From: Maritalea mobilis
GTDB lineage: Bacteria > Pseudomonadota > Alphaproteobacteria > Rhodobacterales > Rhodobacteraceae
NCBI RefSeq assembly: GCF_019800885.1
Contig: NZ_JAHVKE010000002.1
Location: 682,001-746,000, forward strand
Direction: 5' to 3'
DNA: 64,000 nucleotides
The notes beneath the pieces were generated by a model that saw only the letters and a list, made by a program, of their open reading frames with translations, was not told the DNA's origin and did not search any database. Below, piece by piece: positions 24,363 to 34,698 of the stretch. A program made the position numbers and the translations under genes. How positions within the stretch are numbered: the first letter of the stretch is position 1; each line of letters opens with the position of its first letter.

Positions 24363-25310
24363 TCAGGTCGCAGGCACGTTGCGCTGATGCACGTAGCGCC
24401 CGCCGATATGTCGCCAGACGCCATAGGGCTGGTTGATCCCGCGATAGTTCTGAACCCAAAGGTCCGGAAACCCCTCGGACAATTGCGCGGTGTCGAGCCA
24501 CGCCGCCACGACGGTCGTCTGGTAGGCGGGCCGAAACGCGCCGCCCGGCTCGGCGGTGAAGATAAATGTGCCCACCCCCGTGATGCCGTAGCTGTATGTG
24601 CTGACCCCGTGCTCGACCACCAGGATGCGTCGCCCATCCGGCAAGGCCGCCACGCTGGCCGACACATCCGTTTCGGGCTCCTGCGCCAAAACCGTCGCCA
24701 TTAATTGCGCGGCAAGCGCCGTCGCCTGCGGGTCGCGCAACTGCGGGTCCACGCGCACGAAGCGCGCAGCATCTGTGCCGGGGGTCGCCGTCGGGGCATT
24801 CAACGGGGCCGCGCCGCAAGTCGCCATGGCGCGATCCACCGCCGCGGGGCGGTTGCCCAGCACATAGGGCAGGGGGTTCGAGTCGGGCTGATACAGCGCG
24901 ACCGTCGCACTCTGCGCGCTGCGCAAGGCCCGTAACAACGCGCCATGGCGGGCCGGGTCATAGGGGATCGCCGCATGCTGATATCCGACGAGGTTCAACG
25001 GCGTCATATCGAGGCGGTAGGTCTGCCCGCCATCGACGCGGATGAACACCGGCAGCAGCGGTTCAAATCCGAATCCGCCGCCATAGGCCATCAACCCGAT
25101 CTCGAACGGGCCGCCATCGCGGCAGGTCAGCATGAGGCAGGCCGCATTCTCGCCACCGCTCCAGCAGGCGCCTTGCCCGGCTCCGAACCGATCGGGGTCG
25201 AAGATCGGTCCCCATCCATCAGTTTGCGCCGAGCTCGGCGCAGGCATCAGCATCGTCAGAGTGAAAAAACCGACGGCCCAAAAAGCCGATACCAAAGCAC
25301 GAATACGCAT
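24363..25310 (-). CDS. Secreted protein of unknown function, 315 aa
   Basis: An N-terminal signal peptide (MRIRALVSAFWAVGFFTLTM, cleavage likely after PSSAQ) predicts export to the periplasm. The mature part has several Cys (ACWSGGENAACLMLTC, ATCGAAP) that could form disulfides. A first half with FEIGLMAYGGGFGFEPLLPV is reminiscent of invasion-associated or DUF1176-type periplasmic proteins, but I do not recognise a specific family. A second half ends RGINQPYGVWRHIGGRYV. It is a single gene convergent with mdh and divergent from pepT. Confidence 0.75.
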   Translation of the reverse strand: MRIRALVSAFWAVGFFTLTMLMPAPSSAQTDGWGPIFDPDRFGAGQGACWSGGENAACLMLTCRDGGPFEIGLMAYGGGFGFEPLLPVFIRVDGGQTYRLDMTPLNLVGYQHAAIPYDPARHGALLRALRSAQSATVALYQPDSNPLPYVLGNRPAAVDRAMATCGAAPLNAPTATPGTDAARFVRVDPQLRDPQATALAAQLMATVLAQEPETDVSASVAALPDGRRILVVEHGVSTYSYGITGVGTFIFTAEPGGAFRPAYQTTVVAAWLDTAQLSEGFPDLWVQNYRGINQPYGVWRHIGGRYVHQRNVPAT

Positions 25311-25457
25311 CCTGAAAATCCTTGTCCGCGGACGTCATCAATGGTCGGAAATCTGCCGCCCAACCCGCGCCTTGGGCAAGGGTTTTGTCGCGTGGTGCGG
25401 TTGACTTCCCCCACGCGCGCGCCCTTCATCGAGGCGATCCCACGACAAAGGTGACCC

Positions 25458-26714
25458 ATGCCCCGCGATTTCGACGCCGAACTGGAAGAGCGCCTGCTGC
25501 GCTACACCGCCATCGACAGCCAGAGCGACGAAAACTCGCCCAGCCAGCCCTCGACCGCGATCCAGCTCGACATGCAGAACTTGCTGGTCAGGGAGCTACA
25601 GGAGATCGGCGCGCAGGACGTGACGCTGACCGACTACGGCGCGGTTCTGGCGACGATCCCGGGCACCGTTCCCGGCCCGACCGTCGGCTTTCTCGCCCAT
25701 GTCGACACCGCGCCGCAATTCAACGCCACGGGCGTGAAGCCGCGCGTCATTCGCGGCTACAACGGCGGCGCGATCACCTACCCGGACGCGCCCGAGTTGC
25801 AGCTGACGCCCGAGGACAACCCCTATCTCGCCGAGAAACAGGGCCATGACATCGTCACCGCTTCGGGCACGACCCTTCTGGGCGCGGATGACAAGGCGGG
25901 GGTCGCGATCATCATGACCGCCGCGCGGCAGATGCTGGCCGACCCGGACATGAAACGCGGTCCCGTCCGCATCGCCTTCACCCCCGACGAGGAGATCGGG
26001 CGCGGCGTGGACGAGCGCTTGCCCAAGGATCTCGGCGCCGATTTCGCCTATACCTTCGACGGGCAGCGCGTGGGCGAGATCGAATATGAGACCTTCTCGG
26101 CCGATGGCGGCTATGTCGAGATCGAGGGCGTCTCGATCCACCCCGGTCTTGCTACTGGCAAGCTGGTGAATGCCCTGCATCTGGCCGCCAAGATCATCGA
26201 CATGCTGCCGCAAGCCACCATGACGCCCGAGACCACCGGCGACCGCGAAGGCTTCTGGATGGTCACCGATCTGAACGGCAGCGCGGCGCATGCCAGCCTG
26301 CGCTTCATCCTGCGCGACTTCGAACGCGAGGGGCTGGCCGCCAAGGGCGAGATGCTGAAACAGGTCTGCGCCGCCGTGCAGGCGACCGAGCCGCGCGCCA
26401 GGATCACCTGCGAGATCCGAAAGCAGTATCGCAACATGCGCTACTGGCTGGAGGAGGACATGACCCCCGTCGATCTGGCCCGCGACGCGGTGAAAGACCT
26501 CGGGCTGGAGCCGGTCAGCGTTCCGATCCGGGGTGGCACGGACGGCTCGCGCCTGACCGAAATGGGTGTGCCGTGCCCCAACCTCTTCACCGGCATGCAG
26601 AATATCCACGGACCGCTGGAATGGATCTCGGTGCAGGACATGGCGCTGGCGACCCGGCTCTGCCTGACGTTGACGCAGCGCGCCGCGCAAACCGAGTCGT
26701 CCAAGAACGCCTGA
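25458..26714 (+). CDS. pepT: Peptidase T (tripeptide aminopeptidase)
   Basis: Zinc metallopeptidase removing the N-terminal residue from tripeptides in the cytoplasm. M20B family: first metal ligand His81 and catalytic Asp83 in AHVDTAP, bridging Asp in LLGADDKAG, catalytic Glu pair in TPDEEIGRGVDE, later ligand Asp in YTFDGQ, and the dimerisation/lid domain followed by RGGTDGSRLTEMGVPCPNLFTG with the last His in NIHGPLEW. 418 residues, family length. It precedes the suc operon by 182 bases but has no obvious link to it; the paired operator between them would not govern it. Confidence 0.95.
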   Translation: MPRDFDAELEERLLRYTAIDSQSDENSPSQPSTAIQLDMQNLLVRELQEIGAQDVTLTDYGAVLATIPGTVPGPTVGFLAHVDTAPQFNATGVKPRVIRGYNGGAITYPDAPELQLTPEDNPYLAEKQGHDIVTASGTTLLGADDKAGVAIIMTAARQMLADPDMKRGPVRIAFTPDEEIGRGVDERLPKDLGADFAYTFDGQRVGEIEYETFSADGGYVEIEGVSIHPGLATGKLVNALHLAAKIIDMLPQATMTPETTGDREGFWMVTDLNGSAAHASLRFILRDFEREGLAAKGEMLKQVCAAVQATEPRARITCEIRKQYRNMRYWLEEDMTPVDLARDAVKDLGLEPVSVPIRGGTDGSRLTEMGVPCPNLFTGMQNIHGPLEWISVQDMALATRLCLTLTQRAAQTESSKNA

Positions 26715-26756
26715 GTCGCCTCAGTATGCCGCCGCATACCGATGGCGCCGCTAACG

Positions 26757-26787
26757 TGTGATCACACTTTTTCAAGCTGTGATCACA
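26757..26787. promoter_or_regulatory. Paired TGTGATCACA operator sites upstream of sucC
   Basis: Two perfect 10-bp palindromes TGTGATCACA at 26757-26766 and 26778-26787, 21 bp apart centre to centre, 110-140 bases upstream of sucC. The arrangement is the same as at 18859-18889 upstream of sdhC. Direct observation; binding protein unknown. Confidence 0.65.
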
Positions 26788-26896
26788 AATGTCGCTTTTT
26801 CGCGGTTGAAACGGCTTTGCGCCTGTTTTCTCCTGTATTGCGCGTTCCGGTTGTGCTTAAGCCTTGGGCGACTAGCACCAGTGACGGGACAGTTTC

Positions 26897-28090
26897 ATGA
26901 ACATTCATGAATACCAAGCGAAGGCCCTGCTTCGCGACTACGGCGCCCCGGTTTCCGAAGGTCACATCGTGACCCGGGCCGAAGAGGCTAAGACCATCGC
27001 AGGCGAACTCGACGGCCCCATTTGGGTGGTCAAGGCGCAGATCCACGCAGGCGGCCGCGGCAAGGGCCACTTCGTCGAGGAAAGCGCCGGCGAAAAGGGC
27101 GGTGTCCGCCTCGCCAAGTCGGTCGAAGAGGCCGCCGAGGAAGCCAAGAAGATGCTGGGCCGCACCCTGGTCACGCACCAGACGGGCCCCGCCGGCAAGC
27201 AGGTCAACCGCGTCTATATCGAAGATGGCTCCGACATCTCGCGCGAGCTTTACCTCGCCTTCCTCGTCGACCGTCAGACCAGCCGCATCTCGATCGTCGC
27301 CTCCACCGAAGGCGGCATGGACATCGAGGAAGTCGCGGCCTCGACCCCTGAAAAGATCCTGAACTTCTCGATCGACCCGGTCACGGGCTTCATGCCCTAC
27401 CACGGCCGCCGCGTCGCCTTCGCCCTCGGGCTGGAAGGGCTCCAGGTCAAGCAATGCGTGTCGCTCCTCGGTTGCCTCTACAAGGCCTTCACCGAGAAGG
27501 ACATGGAGATGCTCGAGATCAACCCGCTGATCGTCACCACCGATGGCAACCTCAAGCTGCTCGACGCCAAGCTGGGCTTCGACGGCAACGCGCTCTACCG
27601 CCAGCCCGACGTGGCCGACCTGCGCGACGAGACCGAGGAAGACGCCAAGGAACTCGAAGCGTCCAAGTATGACCTCAACTACATCGCGCTGGATGGTGAG
27701 ATCGGCTGCATGGTGAACGGCGCGGGCCTGGCCATGGCGACGATGGACATCATCAAGCTCTACGGGTCCGAGCCGGCCAACTTCCTCGACGTGGGCGGCA
27801 GCGCCACCAAGGAAAAGGTCACCGAGGCGTTCAAGATCATCACCTCGGACCAGAACGTGAAGGGCATCCTCGTCAACATCTTCGGCGGGATCATGCGCTG
27901 CGACATCATCGCCGAGGGCGTCATCGCCGCCGTGCAGGAAGTGGGCCTTCAGGTTCCGCTGGTGGTGCGCCTGGAAGGCACCAATGTCGAGAAGGGCAAG
28001 GAGATCATCGCATCCTCCGGCCTGAACGTGATTGCGGCCGACGACCTGTCGGACGCCGCCGAGAAGATCGTGAAAGCGGTGAAGGGGTAA
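26897..28090 (+). CDS. sucC: Succinyl-CoA synthetase beta subunit
   Basis: ATP/GTP- and succinate-binding subunit of succinyl-CoA synthetase (TCA cycle substrate-level phosphorylation). ATP-grasp domain starting [19 protein letters not shown], with [15 protein letters not shown]; the C-terminal ligase domain contains [17 protein letters not shown] and [15 protein letters not shown]. 397 residues, normal. First gene of sucCD, 4 bases before sucD; the TGTGATCACA pair lies upstream. Confidence 0.98.
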   Translation: MNIHEYQAKALLRDYGAPVSEGHIVTRAEEAKTIAGELDGPIWVVKAQIHAGGRGKGHFVEESAGEKGGVRLAKSVEEAAEEAKKMLGRTLVTHQTGPAGKQVNRVYIEDGSDISRELYLAFLVDRQTSRISIVASTEGGMDIEEVAASTPEKILNFSIDPVTGFMPYHGRRVAFALGLEGLQVKQCVSLLGCLYKAFTEKDMEMLEINPLIVTTDGNLKLLDAKLGFDGNALYRQPDVADLRDETEEDAKELEASKYDLNYIALDGEIGCMVNGAGLAMATMDIIKLYGSEPANFLDVGGSATKEKVTEAFKIITSDQNVKGILVNIFGGIMRCDIIAEGVIAAVQEVGLQVPLVVRLEGTNVEKGKEIIASSGLNVIAADDLSDAAEKIVKAVKG

Positions 28091-28094
28091 GAAA

Positions 28095-28976
28095 ATGGCA
28101 GTCCTCGTCGACGAAAACACCAAGGTGATCTGCCAGGGCTTCACCGGCTCTCAGGGCACCTTCCACTCCGAACAGGCCATCGCCTACGGCACCAAGATGG
28201 TCGGTGGCGTGACCCCGGGCAAAGGGGGCATGACCCACCTGGACCTGCCCGTCTTCAACTCGGTGCACGAAGCCAAGCACGCGACCGAGGCCAACGCCAC
28301 GGTCATCTACGTGCCGCCGCCGTTCGCCGCCGACTCCATCCTCGAGGCGATCGACGCCGAGATGGAGCTGATCTGCTGCATCACCGAGGGCATTCCGGTC
28401 CTCGACATGATGAAGGTCAAGCGCGCGCTGGAAAGCTCGTCCTCGGTCTTGATCGGCCCGAACTGCCCCGGTGTCATCACGCCTGACGCCTGCAAGATCG
28501 GCATCATGCCTGGCCACATCCACAAGCGCGGCAAGGTCGGCGTCGTCTCCCGCTCGGGGACGCTGACCTACGAGGCGGTCAAGCAGACCACCGATGTGGG
28601 CCTTGGCCAGTCGACTTGCGTCGGTATCGGCGGCGACCCGATCAAGGGCACCGAGCATATCGACGTGCTGGAATGGTTCCTCGCCGATGACGAGACCGAG
28701 GCGATCATCATGATCGGCGAGATCGGCGGCTCGGCCGAAGAGGAAGCCGCGCAATTCCTCGCCGACGAGAAGAAAAAGGGCCGCTGGAAGCCGACCGCAG
28801 GCTTCATCGCGGGCCGCACCGCCCCTCCGGGCCGTCGCATGGGCCATGCCGGCGCCATCGTCGCCGGCGGCAAGGGCGGCGCCGAGGACAAGATCGAGGC
28901 GATGAAATCCGCCGGGATCGTGGTTGCCGAAAGCCCCGCCTCTCTGGGCGAGGCGGTGGTTCAGGCCATCGGCTGA
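28095..28976 (+). CDS. sucD: Succinyl-CoA synthetase alpha subunit
   Basis: Subunit carrying CoA and the phosphohistidine intermediate. N-terminal CoA-binding [19 protein letters not shown], the [10 protein letters not shown] segment, and the active-site histidine in [15 protein letters not shown] near residue 250 are all present. 293 residues, normal. It lies between sucC (4-base gap) and the DUF805 gene (70-base gap). Confidence 0.98.
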   Translation: MAVLVDENTKVICQGFTGSQGTFHSEQAIAYGTKMVGGVTPGKGGMTHLDLPVFNSVHEAKHATEANATVIYVPPPFAADSILEAIDAEMELICCITEGIPVLDMMKVKRALESSSSVLIGPNCPGVITPDACKIGIMPGHIHKRGKVGVVSRSGTLTYEAVKQTTDVGLGQSTCVGIGGDPIKGTEHIDVLEWFLADDETEAIIMIGEIGGSAEEEAAQFLADEKKKGRWKPTAGFIAGRTAPPGRRMGHAGAIVAGGKGGAEDKIEAMKSAGIVVAESPASLGEAVVQAIG

Positions 28977-29046
28977 TCCGGTCCGGGCCGGTCTGCCGGG
29001 CCAGAGGAGGGCTCGGCAGATCCGAAAGACAAGAAGGAGGACGCGT

Positions 29047-29448
29047 GTGACCTTCAAGGAGTCGATCCGCACTTGCATTGCCAAGGCGACGACCTTTGAC
29101 GGCCGCGCGCGTCGCTCCGAATTCTGGTGGTTCTACCTCTTCGTGACGCTGGGTGCCCTCGTGGCCTACGTGATCGACTTCTTGCTGTTCTGGCCGCCCG
29201 TCGACCTGGTGGGCGCGCGCCTGGCCGGGGCCTTCGCCGACCCGCTGTCGATCCATGCCCAGCTTCTGCCGGTCACCAGCTTCTGGTTCTTCCTGACGAT
29301 CCTGCCGCTTGTCGCCGTGGGCGTGCGCCGCCTGCATGACCGCACCAAGCCCGGCGGGTCGTTCATGGGCCTCGACGCCCTGATGATCCTTCCGGGCACG
29401 GCCGGGTCGAGAGGGCCCAACAGCTACGGAGAGGAGCCGCAGCCATGA
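29047..29448 (+). CDS. DUF805 family membrane protein inside the suc locus
   Basis: A 133-residue inner-membrane protein with the DUF805 signature: FDGRARRSEFWWFYLF near the N terminus, then three to four helices and the conserved VGVRRLHDRTKPGGSF. The GTG at 29047 is chosen because AGGAGG ends 6 bases before it; the upstream frame has no better start. It lies between sucD and sucA and overlaps the next gene by ATGA. Family function is unknown; its place in the operon implies cotranscription with TCA enzymes. Confidence 0.85.
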   Translation: MTFKESIRTCIAKATTFDGRARRSEFWWFYLFVTLGALVAYVIDFLLFWPPVDLVGARLAGAFADPLSIHAQLLPVTSFWFFLTILPLVAVGVRRLHDRTKPGGSFMGLDALMILPGTAGSRGPNSYGEEPQP

Positions 29449-30134
29449 GCGACGACCGGAAGCGAACCCTGGCGGCGATCTGGCGCACAGCGCACGGGCT
29501 GGGCGCCCTGGCGCTGGTGGCCTTGGCCGTCGCGATCTTCATGGCCTTGCCGGTGCGCGCCCAGGGCACGACGGTCGGCAGCCTCGAACCCTGCCTCGAC
29601 ACGCATTTCGATCCGGCCCGCTACGTCGCCGACCTTCAGGCGATGGGCTGGCAGCCGGTGCCCGAGGCCACGCGGGGCCCGGCGCTCGACCGTCTGAGCG
29701 ACGCGTTCCTGGCCCTGCTGGTGGTCGAGTTCGACCCCGCCGCCGCCGAAACTGCCGGCCTGCGCCAGGCGCAACGCGTCGATTGGGCCGCGCGCACCGA
29801 CGGGCGCAACGTCTTGCAGCGCGAAGGACAAACGCTTTTCATCGGGGGCGATCTTGCGCCCGATGGCCGTCAGCGCGTCCTGTGCTGGATGGCTACCGGC
29901 CCCGACGACGCCCTGATGTCTGAGCTGTGGGCCATCTGGACCGAGACGGGCCACACCGATCAGGCGGGCGTGGTGACCCGCGCCGCCATTCCCGAAACGC
30001 CGACCCCGACGCCCGGCGCGACCTTCGCCTTCTACGCCGTCTCGACCCCGCAGGACGCGATGACCCCGCCGCTGGCCGCGTCCCAGGGCCTGCTGACCCA
30101 ACTCATCATTTCGCCCCAGGCTACAACCGATTGA
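29445..30134 (+). CDS. Exported protein of unknown function, 229 aa
   Basis: A strongly hydrophobic segment near residues 18-37 (GLGALALVALAVAIFMALPV), followed by RAQG, looks like a signal peptide with a long n-region, or a membrane anchor. The rest is soluble, with two Cys (SLEPCLDTHF, RVLCWMATG). No family recognised. Its start overlaps the DUF805 stop (ATGA), and sucA begins 67 bases later, so it belongs to the suc transcription unit. It may act with the DUF805 protein; that is inference from coupling only. Confidence 0.75.
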   Translation: MSDDRKRTLAAIWRTAHGLGALALVALAVAIFMALPVRAQGTTVGSLEPCLDTHFDPARYVADLQAMGWQPVPEATRGPALDRLSDAFLALLVVEFDPAAAETAGLRQAQRVDWAARTDGRNVLQREGQTLFIGGDLAPDGRQRVLCWMATGPDDALMSELWAIWTETGHTDQAGVVTRAAIPETPTPTPGATFAFYAVSTPQDAMTPPLAASQGLLTQLIISPQATTD

Positions 30135-30201
30135 CCCTTGAATTCCGCGCCTGTGCAGGATCAACCGCGCAGGCCGCGACCCGCTCACCGGAGGAGCAAA
30201 A

Positions 30202-33162
30202 ATGACCGATCAAAGCCCCAACGATCAGTTCCACGCCTCAAGCTTCATGCAGGGGCACAACGCCGCCTATCTCGAACAGCTTTACGCGCAATACGCCAAC
30301 GACCCCGCCGCGGTGGACGAGGGCTGGCGCGCCTTCTTCGAAGCCCTGGGCGATTCCGAGATCGACGTGAAAGCCGAGGCGCAGGGCCCGTCCTGGGCGC
30401 GCCCCGACTGGCCGCCGCAGCCCGCCGATGACTGGACCAACGCCCTGACCGGCGAATGGCCGGCGGCGCAGGCCGAGGTCAAGGAAGCGGGCCGCAAGAT
30501 CAAGGAAAAGGCGCTCGAAAAGGGCGTCGAGCTGAGCGACCAACAGGTGCAACGCGCCGTGCTGGATTCGATCCGCGCGCTCATGCTCATCCGGGCCTAC
30601 CGGATCCGGGGGCATCTGGTGGCCGATCTCGACCCGCTTGGCATGCGCGACCAGACCCCGCATCCCGAGCTTGATCCGAAATCCTACGGCTTCACCGAGG
30701 CCGACATGGATCGCCCGATTTTCCTCGACAACGTGCTGGGGCTTCAGACCGCCTCGATCCGGCAGATCGTCGAGATCGTGAAGCGCACCTATTGCGGCAC
30801 CTTCGCGCTGCAATACATGCACATCTCCGACCCCGAGCAGGCCGCCTGGCTGAAGGAGCGGATCGAAGGTTTCGGCAAGGAAATCGCCTTCACCCGCGAA
30901 GGGCGCAAGGCCATCCTGAACAAGATGGTCGAGGCCGAAGGCTTCGAGAAATTCCTGCACGTCAAGTACATGGGCACCAAGCGTTTCGGCCTCGATGGCG
31001 GCGAGTCGCTGATCCCCGCGATGGAGCAGATCATCAAGCGCGGCGGCGCCCTCGGCGTGAACGAGATCGTCATCGGCATGCCGCACCGGGGCCGCCTGTC
31101 GGTTCTGGCCAACGTGATGCAGAAACCCTATCGCGCCATCTTCAACGAGTTCCAGGGCGGCAGCTTCAAGCCCGAGGATGTGGACGGCTCGGGCGACGTG
31201 AAATACCACCTCGGTGCCTCCAGCGACCGGGAGTTTGACGGCAACACCGTTCACCTGTCGCTGACGGCCAACCCCTCGCACCTGGAGGCGGTGAACCCCG
31301 TCGTTCTGGGCAAGGTTCGCGCCAAGCAGGACCAGTTGGGCGATGCCGAGCGCAAGCAGGTTCTGGGCGTGCTTCTGCACGGCGACGCGGCCTTTGCAGG
31401 CCAGGGCATCGTGGCCGAGGGCTTTGGCCTCTCGGGCCTGCGCGGGCACCGCACCGGCGGCACGATCCATTTCGTGGTGAACAACCAGATCGGCTTCACC
31501 ACCGCGCCGCATTTCTCGCGCTCCTCGCCCTATCCGACGGACATCGCCCTGATGGTCGAGGCGCCGATCTTCCACGTGAACGGTGACGACCCCGAGGCCG
31601 TGGTTCACGCCGCCAAGGTCGCGATCGAGTTCCGCCAGATGTTCGGCAAGGACGTGGTCATCGACATGTTCTGCTACCGCCGGTTCGGTCACAACGAGGG
31701 CGATGAGCCCATGTTCACCAACCCGCTCATGTACAAGAAGATCAAGACGCAGAAGACCACGCTGCAGATCTACACCGAGCGGCTGGTGAAGGACGGCCTG
31801 ATCCCCGAGGGCGAGATCGAGGACATGAAGGCCGCCTTCCAGGCGCATCTGAACGAAGAGTTCGAGCGCGGCAAGGAATACAAGCCCAACAAGGCCGACT
31901 GGCTGGACGGGCGCTGGTCGCACCTCAACCGCGAGGGCGAGGAATACCAGCGCGGCGAAACCGCCATCGCGCCCGAAACCATGGCCGAGGTCGGGCGTGC
32001 CCTGACCACCGCGCCCGAGGATTTCACCCTGCACAAGACGGTGGGCCGCCTGCTCGAGTCGAAAAAGCAGATGTTCGAAACCGGCCAGGGGTTCGACTGG
32101 GCCACAGCCGAGGCGCTGGCCTTCGGCAGCCTGCTGACCGAAGGCTACCCCGTCCGCCTGTCGGGGCAGGATTCGACGCGGGGCACGTTCAGCCAGCGGC
32201 ACTCCGGCCTCGTCGATCAATCGACCGAGGATCGCTACTATCCGCTCAACCACATCCGCGAGGGGCAGCAGAAATACGAGGTCATCGACTCGATGCTGTC
32301 GGAATACGCGGTGCTCGGGTTCGAATACGGCTACTCGCTGGCCGAACCCAACGCGCTGGTGATGTGGGAGGCCCAGTTCGGCGATTTCGCCAACGGCGCC
32401 CAGATCATGTTTGACCAGTTCATCTCGTCGGGCGAACGCAAGTGGCTGCGCATGTCGGGCCTTGTCATGCTGCTGCCGCACGGGTTCGAAGGGCAGGGGC
32501 CGGAACACTCCTCGGCCCGCCTCGAACGCTTCCTGCAGATGTCGGCCGAGGATAACTGGATCGTCGCCAACTGCTCGACCCCGGCGAACTATTTCCACAT
32601 CCTGCGCCGCCAGATCCATCGCAGCTTCCGCAAGCCGCTGGTCCTGATGACGCCGAAATCGCTTCTGCGGCACAAACTGGCGATCTCGGATGCCGAGGAT
32701 TTCACCACCGGGTCCAGCTTCCACCGCGTGCTGTGGGATGACGCCGAAAAGGGCCATTCCGACACGAAGCTCAAGGCCGACGACAAGATCCGCCGCGTCG
32801 TGATCTCGTCGGGCAAGGTCTATTACGACCTGCTCGAAGAACGCGACGCCCGTGGGATCGACGACGTTTACCTCCTGCGTCTCGAACAGTTCTACCCCTT
32901 CCCGGCGCTCGCGCTGATGAAGGAGTTGGAGCGTTTCAAGGGCGCCGAGATCGTTTGGTGCCAGGAAGAGCCCAAGAACCAGGGCGCCTGGACCTTCGTC
33001 GAACCGAACCTCGAATGGGTGCTGGGCCGCATCGGCGCCACCCATTCGCGCCCCCGTTACGCCGGTCGCGCCGCCAGCGCCTCGCCGGCAACGGGTCTCG
33101 CCAGCCAACACAAATCCCAACAAGCCGCGCTCGTGAACGACGCGCTGACCATCGAAGGGTAA
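30202..33162 (+). CDS. sucA: 2-oxoglutarate dehydrogenase E1 component
   Basis: Thiamine diphosphate-dependent decarboxylation of 2-oxoglutarate and succinylation of the E2 lipoyl group. 986 residues. The N-terminal E2-binding tail is SFMQGHNAAYLEQLYAQYAN; the ThDP motif has GDAAFAGQG with NNQIGFT; active-site stretches include GMPHRGRLSVLANV, RFGHNEGDEP, SQRHSGLVDQ and HGFEGQGPEHSSARLERF. An AGGAG site precedes the ATG. sucB follows after 6 bases. Confidence 0.98.
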   Translation: MTDQSPNDQFHASSFMQGHNAAYLEQLYAQYANDPAAVDEGWRAFFEALGDSEIDVKAEAQGPSWARPDWPPQPADDWTNALTGEWPAAQAEVKEAGRKIKEKALEKGVELSDQQVQRAVLDSIRALMLIRAYRIRGHLVADLDPLGMRDQTPHPELDPKSYGFTEADMDRPIFLDNVLGLQTASIRQIVEIVKRTYCGTFALQYMHISDPEQAAWLKERIEGFGKEIAFTREGRKAILNKMVEAEGFEKFLHVKYMGTKRFGLDGGESLIPAMEQIIKRGGALGVNEIVIGMPHRGRLSVLANVMQKPYRAIFNEFQGGSFKPEDVDGSGDVKYHLGASSDREFDGNTVHLSLTANPSHLEAVNPVVLGKVRAKQDQLGDAERKQVLGVLLHGDAAFAGQGIVAEGFGLSGLRGHRTGGTIHFVVNNQIGFTTAPHFSRSSPYPTDIALMVEAPIFHVNGDDPEAVVHAAKVAIEFRQMFGKDVVIDMFCYRRFGHNEGDEPMFTNPLMYKKIKTQKTTLQIYTERLVKDGLIPEGEIEDMKAAFQAHLNEEFERGKEYKPNKADWLDGRWSHLNREGEEYQRGETAIAPETMAEVGRALTTAPEDFTLHKTVGRLLESKKQMFETGQGFDWATAEALAFGSLLTEGYPVRLSGQDSTRGTFSQRHSGLVDQSTEDRYYPLNHIREGQQKYEVIDSMLSEYAVLGFEYGYSLAEPNALVMWEAQFGDFANGAQIMFDQFISSGERKWLRMSGLVMLLPHGFEGQGPEHSSARLERFLQMSAEDNWIVANCSTPANYFHILRRQIHRSFRKPLVLMTPKSLLRHKLAISDAEDFTTGSSFHRVLWDDAEKGHSDTKLKADDKIRRVVISSGKVYYDLLEERDARGIDDVYLLRLEQFYPFPALALMKELERFKGAEIVWCQEEPKNQGAWTFVEPNLEWVLGRIGATHSRPRYAGRAASASPATGLASQHKSQQAALVNDALTIEG

Positions 33163-33168
33163 GAAGAC

Positions 33169-34692
33169 ATGTCGATCGAAGTTCGCGTCCCCACCTTGGG
33201 CGAAAGCGTCACCGAAGCCACCGTGGCCACCTGGTTCAAGCAGCCGGGCGATTCCGTCGCGGTGGACGAAATGCTCTGTGAGCTGGAAACCGACAAGGTG
33301 ACGGTCGAGGTGCCCAGCCCCGCCGCCGGCACGCTTGGCGAAATCGTCGCCGCCGAGGGCGAGACCGTGGGCGTCGACGCGCTCCTCGCCACGCTCAGCG
33401 AAGGGGAGGGCGCTGCCCCCGCCGCCAAGCCCGAAGCCAAGGCCGAGGCCGCGCCCGAAGCCTCGGGTGGCGGGGAAGCCGTCGACGTGATGGTCCCCGC
33501 GCTTGGTGAAAGCGTGACCGAGGCGACCGTCTCGACCTGGTTCAAGAAAGCGGGCGACACGGTCGCGCAGGACGAAATGCTGTGTGAGCTGGAAACCGAC
33601 AAGGTCTCGGTCGAGGTTCCGGCCCCCGCCGCCGGTGTCCTGTCCGAGATCCTCGCCGGTGAAGGCGACACGGTCGAAGCGGGTGGCAAGCTTGCCATTC
33701 TGACAGCAGGCGAAGGCGCGGCCGCCTCGGCCCCCGCCGCCGCCCCGGCCCCGCAGGCCGCCGCCCCCGCATCCAGCACCGGCAAGGATGTCGAAGATGC
33801 CCCGTCGGCCAAGAAGCTGATGGCCGAAAAGGGCATCGACCCGGCCAACGTGCAAGGCACCGGCAAGGATGGCCGCATCATGAAGGAAGACGTGATGAAG
33901 GCCGCCTCGGGCGCTGCCGCCGCCGTAACCGCCGCTGCCCCGGCCCCTGCGCCTGCCGCCGCCCCCCGCGCGCCCAGCCCGGCCGAGGACGCCGCGCGCG
34001 AGGAGCGGGTCAAGATGACCCGCCTGCGCCAGACCATCGCCCGCCGCCTCAAGGACGCGCAGAACACCGCCGCGATCCTGACCACCTATAACGAGGTGGA
34101 CATGACCGAGGTCATGGCGCTCCGCAACCAGTACAAGGACGCCTTCGAGAAGAAGCACGGCGTGCGCCTCGGCTTCATGTCCTTCTTCACCAAGGCCTGC
34201 TGCCACGCGCTGCGCGAAGTGCCCGAGGTGAATGCCGAGATCGACGGGCAGGAGATCGTTTACAAGAACTTCGTGCACATGGGCATCGCCGCCGGCACGC
34301 CCCAGGGCCTCGTCGTGCCCGTCATCCGCGACGCCGACCAGATGTCCTTTGCCGATCTCGAAAAGGCGATCGCCGAGAAGGGCAAGCGCGCCCGTGACGG
34401 CAAGCTCTCGATGGCCGAGATGCAGGGCGGCACCTTCACCATCTCGAACGGGGGTGTCTACGGCTCGCTCATGTCCTCGCCCATCCTGAACCCGCCGCAA
34501 TCGGGTATCCTGGGCATGCACAAGATCCAGGAACGCCCGATGGTCATCAACGGCGAGATCAAGATCCGCCCGATGATGTACCTGGCCCTCAGCTACGACC
34601 ACCGCATCGTCGACGGCAAAGGTGCTGTGACCTTCCTCGTCCGCGTGAAAGAGGCGCTGGAGGATCCCCGTCGCCTGCTGATGGATCTGTAA
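33169..34692 (+). CDS. sucB: Dihydrolipoyl succinyltransferase (E2) with two lipoyl domains
   Basis: Transfers the succinyl group to CoA in the 2-oxoglutarate dehydrogenase complex. Two lipoyl domains in tandem: lipoyl lysines in [11 protein letters not shown] (about residue 43) and [11 protein letters not shown] (about 145), each preceded by [12 protein letters not shown]. Then come an Ala/Pro linker, the E3/E1-binding domain ([20 protein letters not shown]) and the catalytic domain with [14 protein letters not shown]. coli SucB has one lipoyl domain; two are common in this bacterial family. An extragenic palindromic element follows the stop. Confidence 0.98.
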   Translation: MSIEVRVPTLGESVTEATVATWFKQPGDSVAVDEMLCELETDKVTVEVPSPAAGTLGEIVAAEGETVGVDALLATLSEGEGAAPAAKPEAKAEAAPEASGGGEAVDVMVPALGESVTEATVSTWFKKAGDTVAQDEMLCELETDKVSVEVPAPAAGVLSEILAGEGDTVEAGGKLAILTAGEGAAASAPAAAPAPQAAAPASSTGKDVEDAPSAKKLMAEKGIDPANVQGTGKDGRIMKEDVMKAASGAAAAVTAAAPAPAPAAAPRAPSPAEDAAREERVKMTRLRQTIARRLKDAQNTAAILTTYNEVDMTEVMALRNQYKDAFEKKHGVRLGFMSFFTKACCHALREVPEVNAEIDGQEIVYKNFVHMGIAAGTPQGLVVPVIRDADQMSFADLEKAIAEKGKRARDGKLSMAEMQGGTFTISNGGVYGSLMSSPILNPPQSGILGMHKIQERPMVINGEIKIRPMMYLALSYDHRIVDGKGAVTFLVRVKEALEDPRRLLMDL

Positions 34693-34698
34693 TCCAGT

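Noticed and set aside
30238-34602. Open minus-strand frame of 1454 codons opposite sucA-sucB
   Set aside because: The plus strand carries unmistakable sucA and sucB. Long antisense frames arise because GC-rich third positions avoid stops in this frame; the translated product is a His/Gly/Asp/Arg-rich shadow with no family motif.
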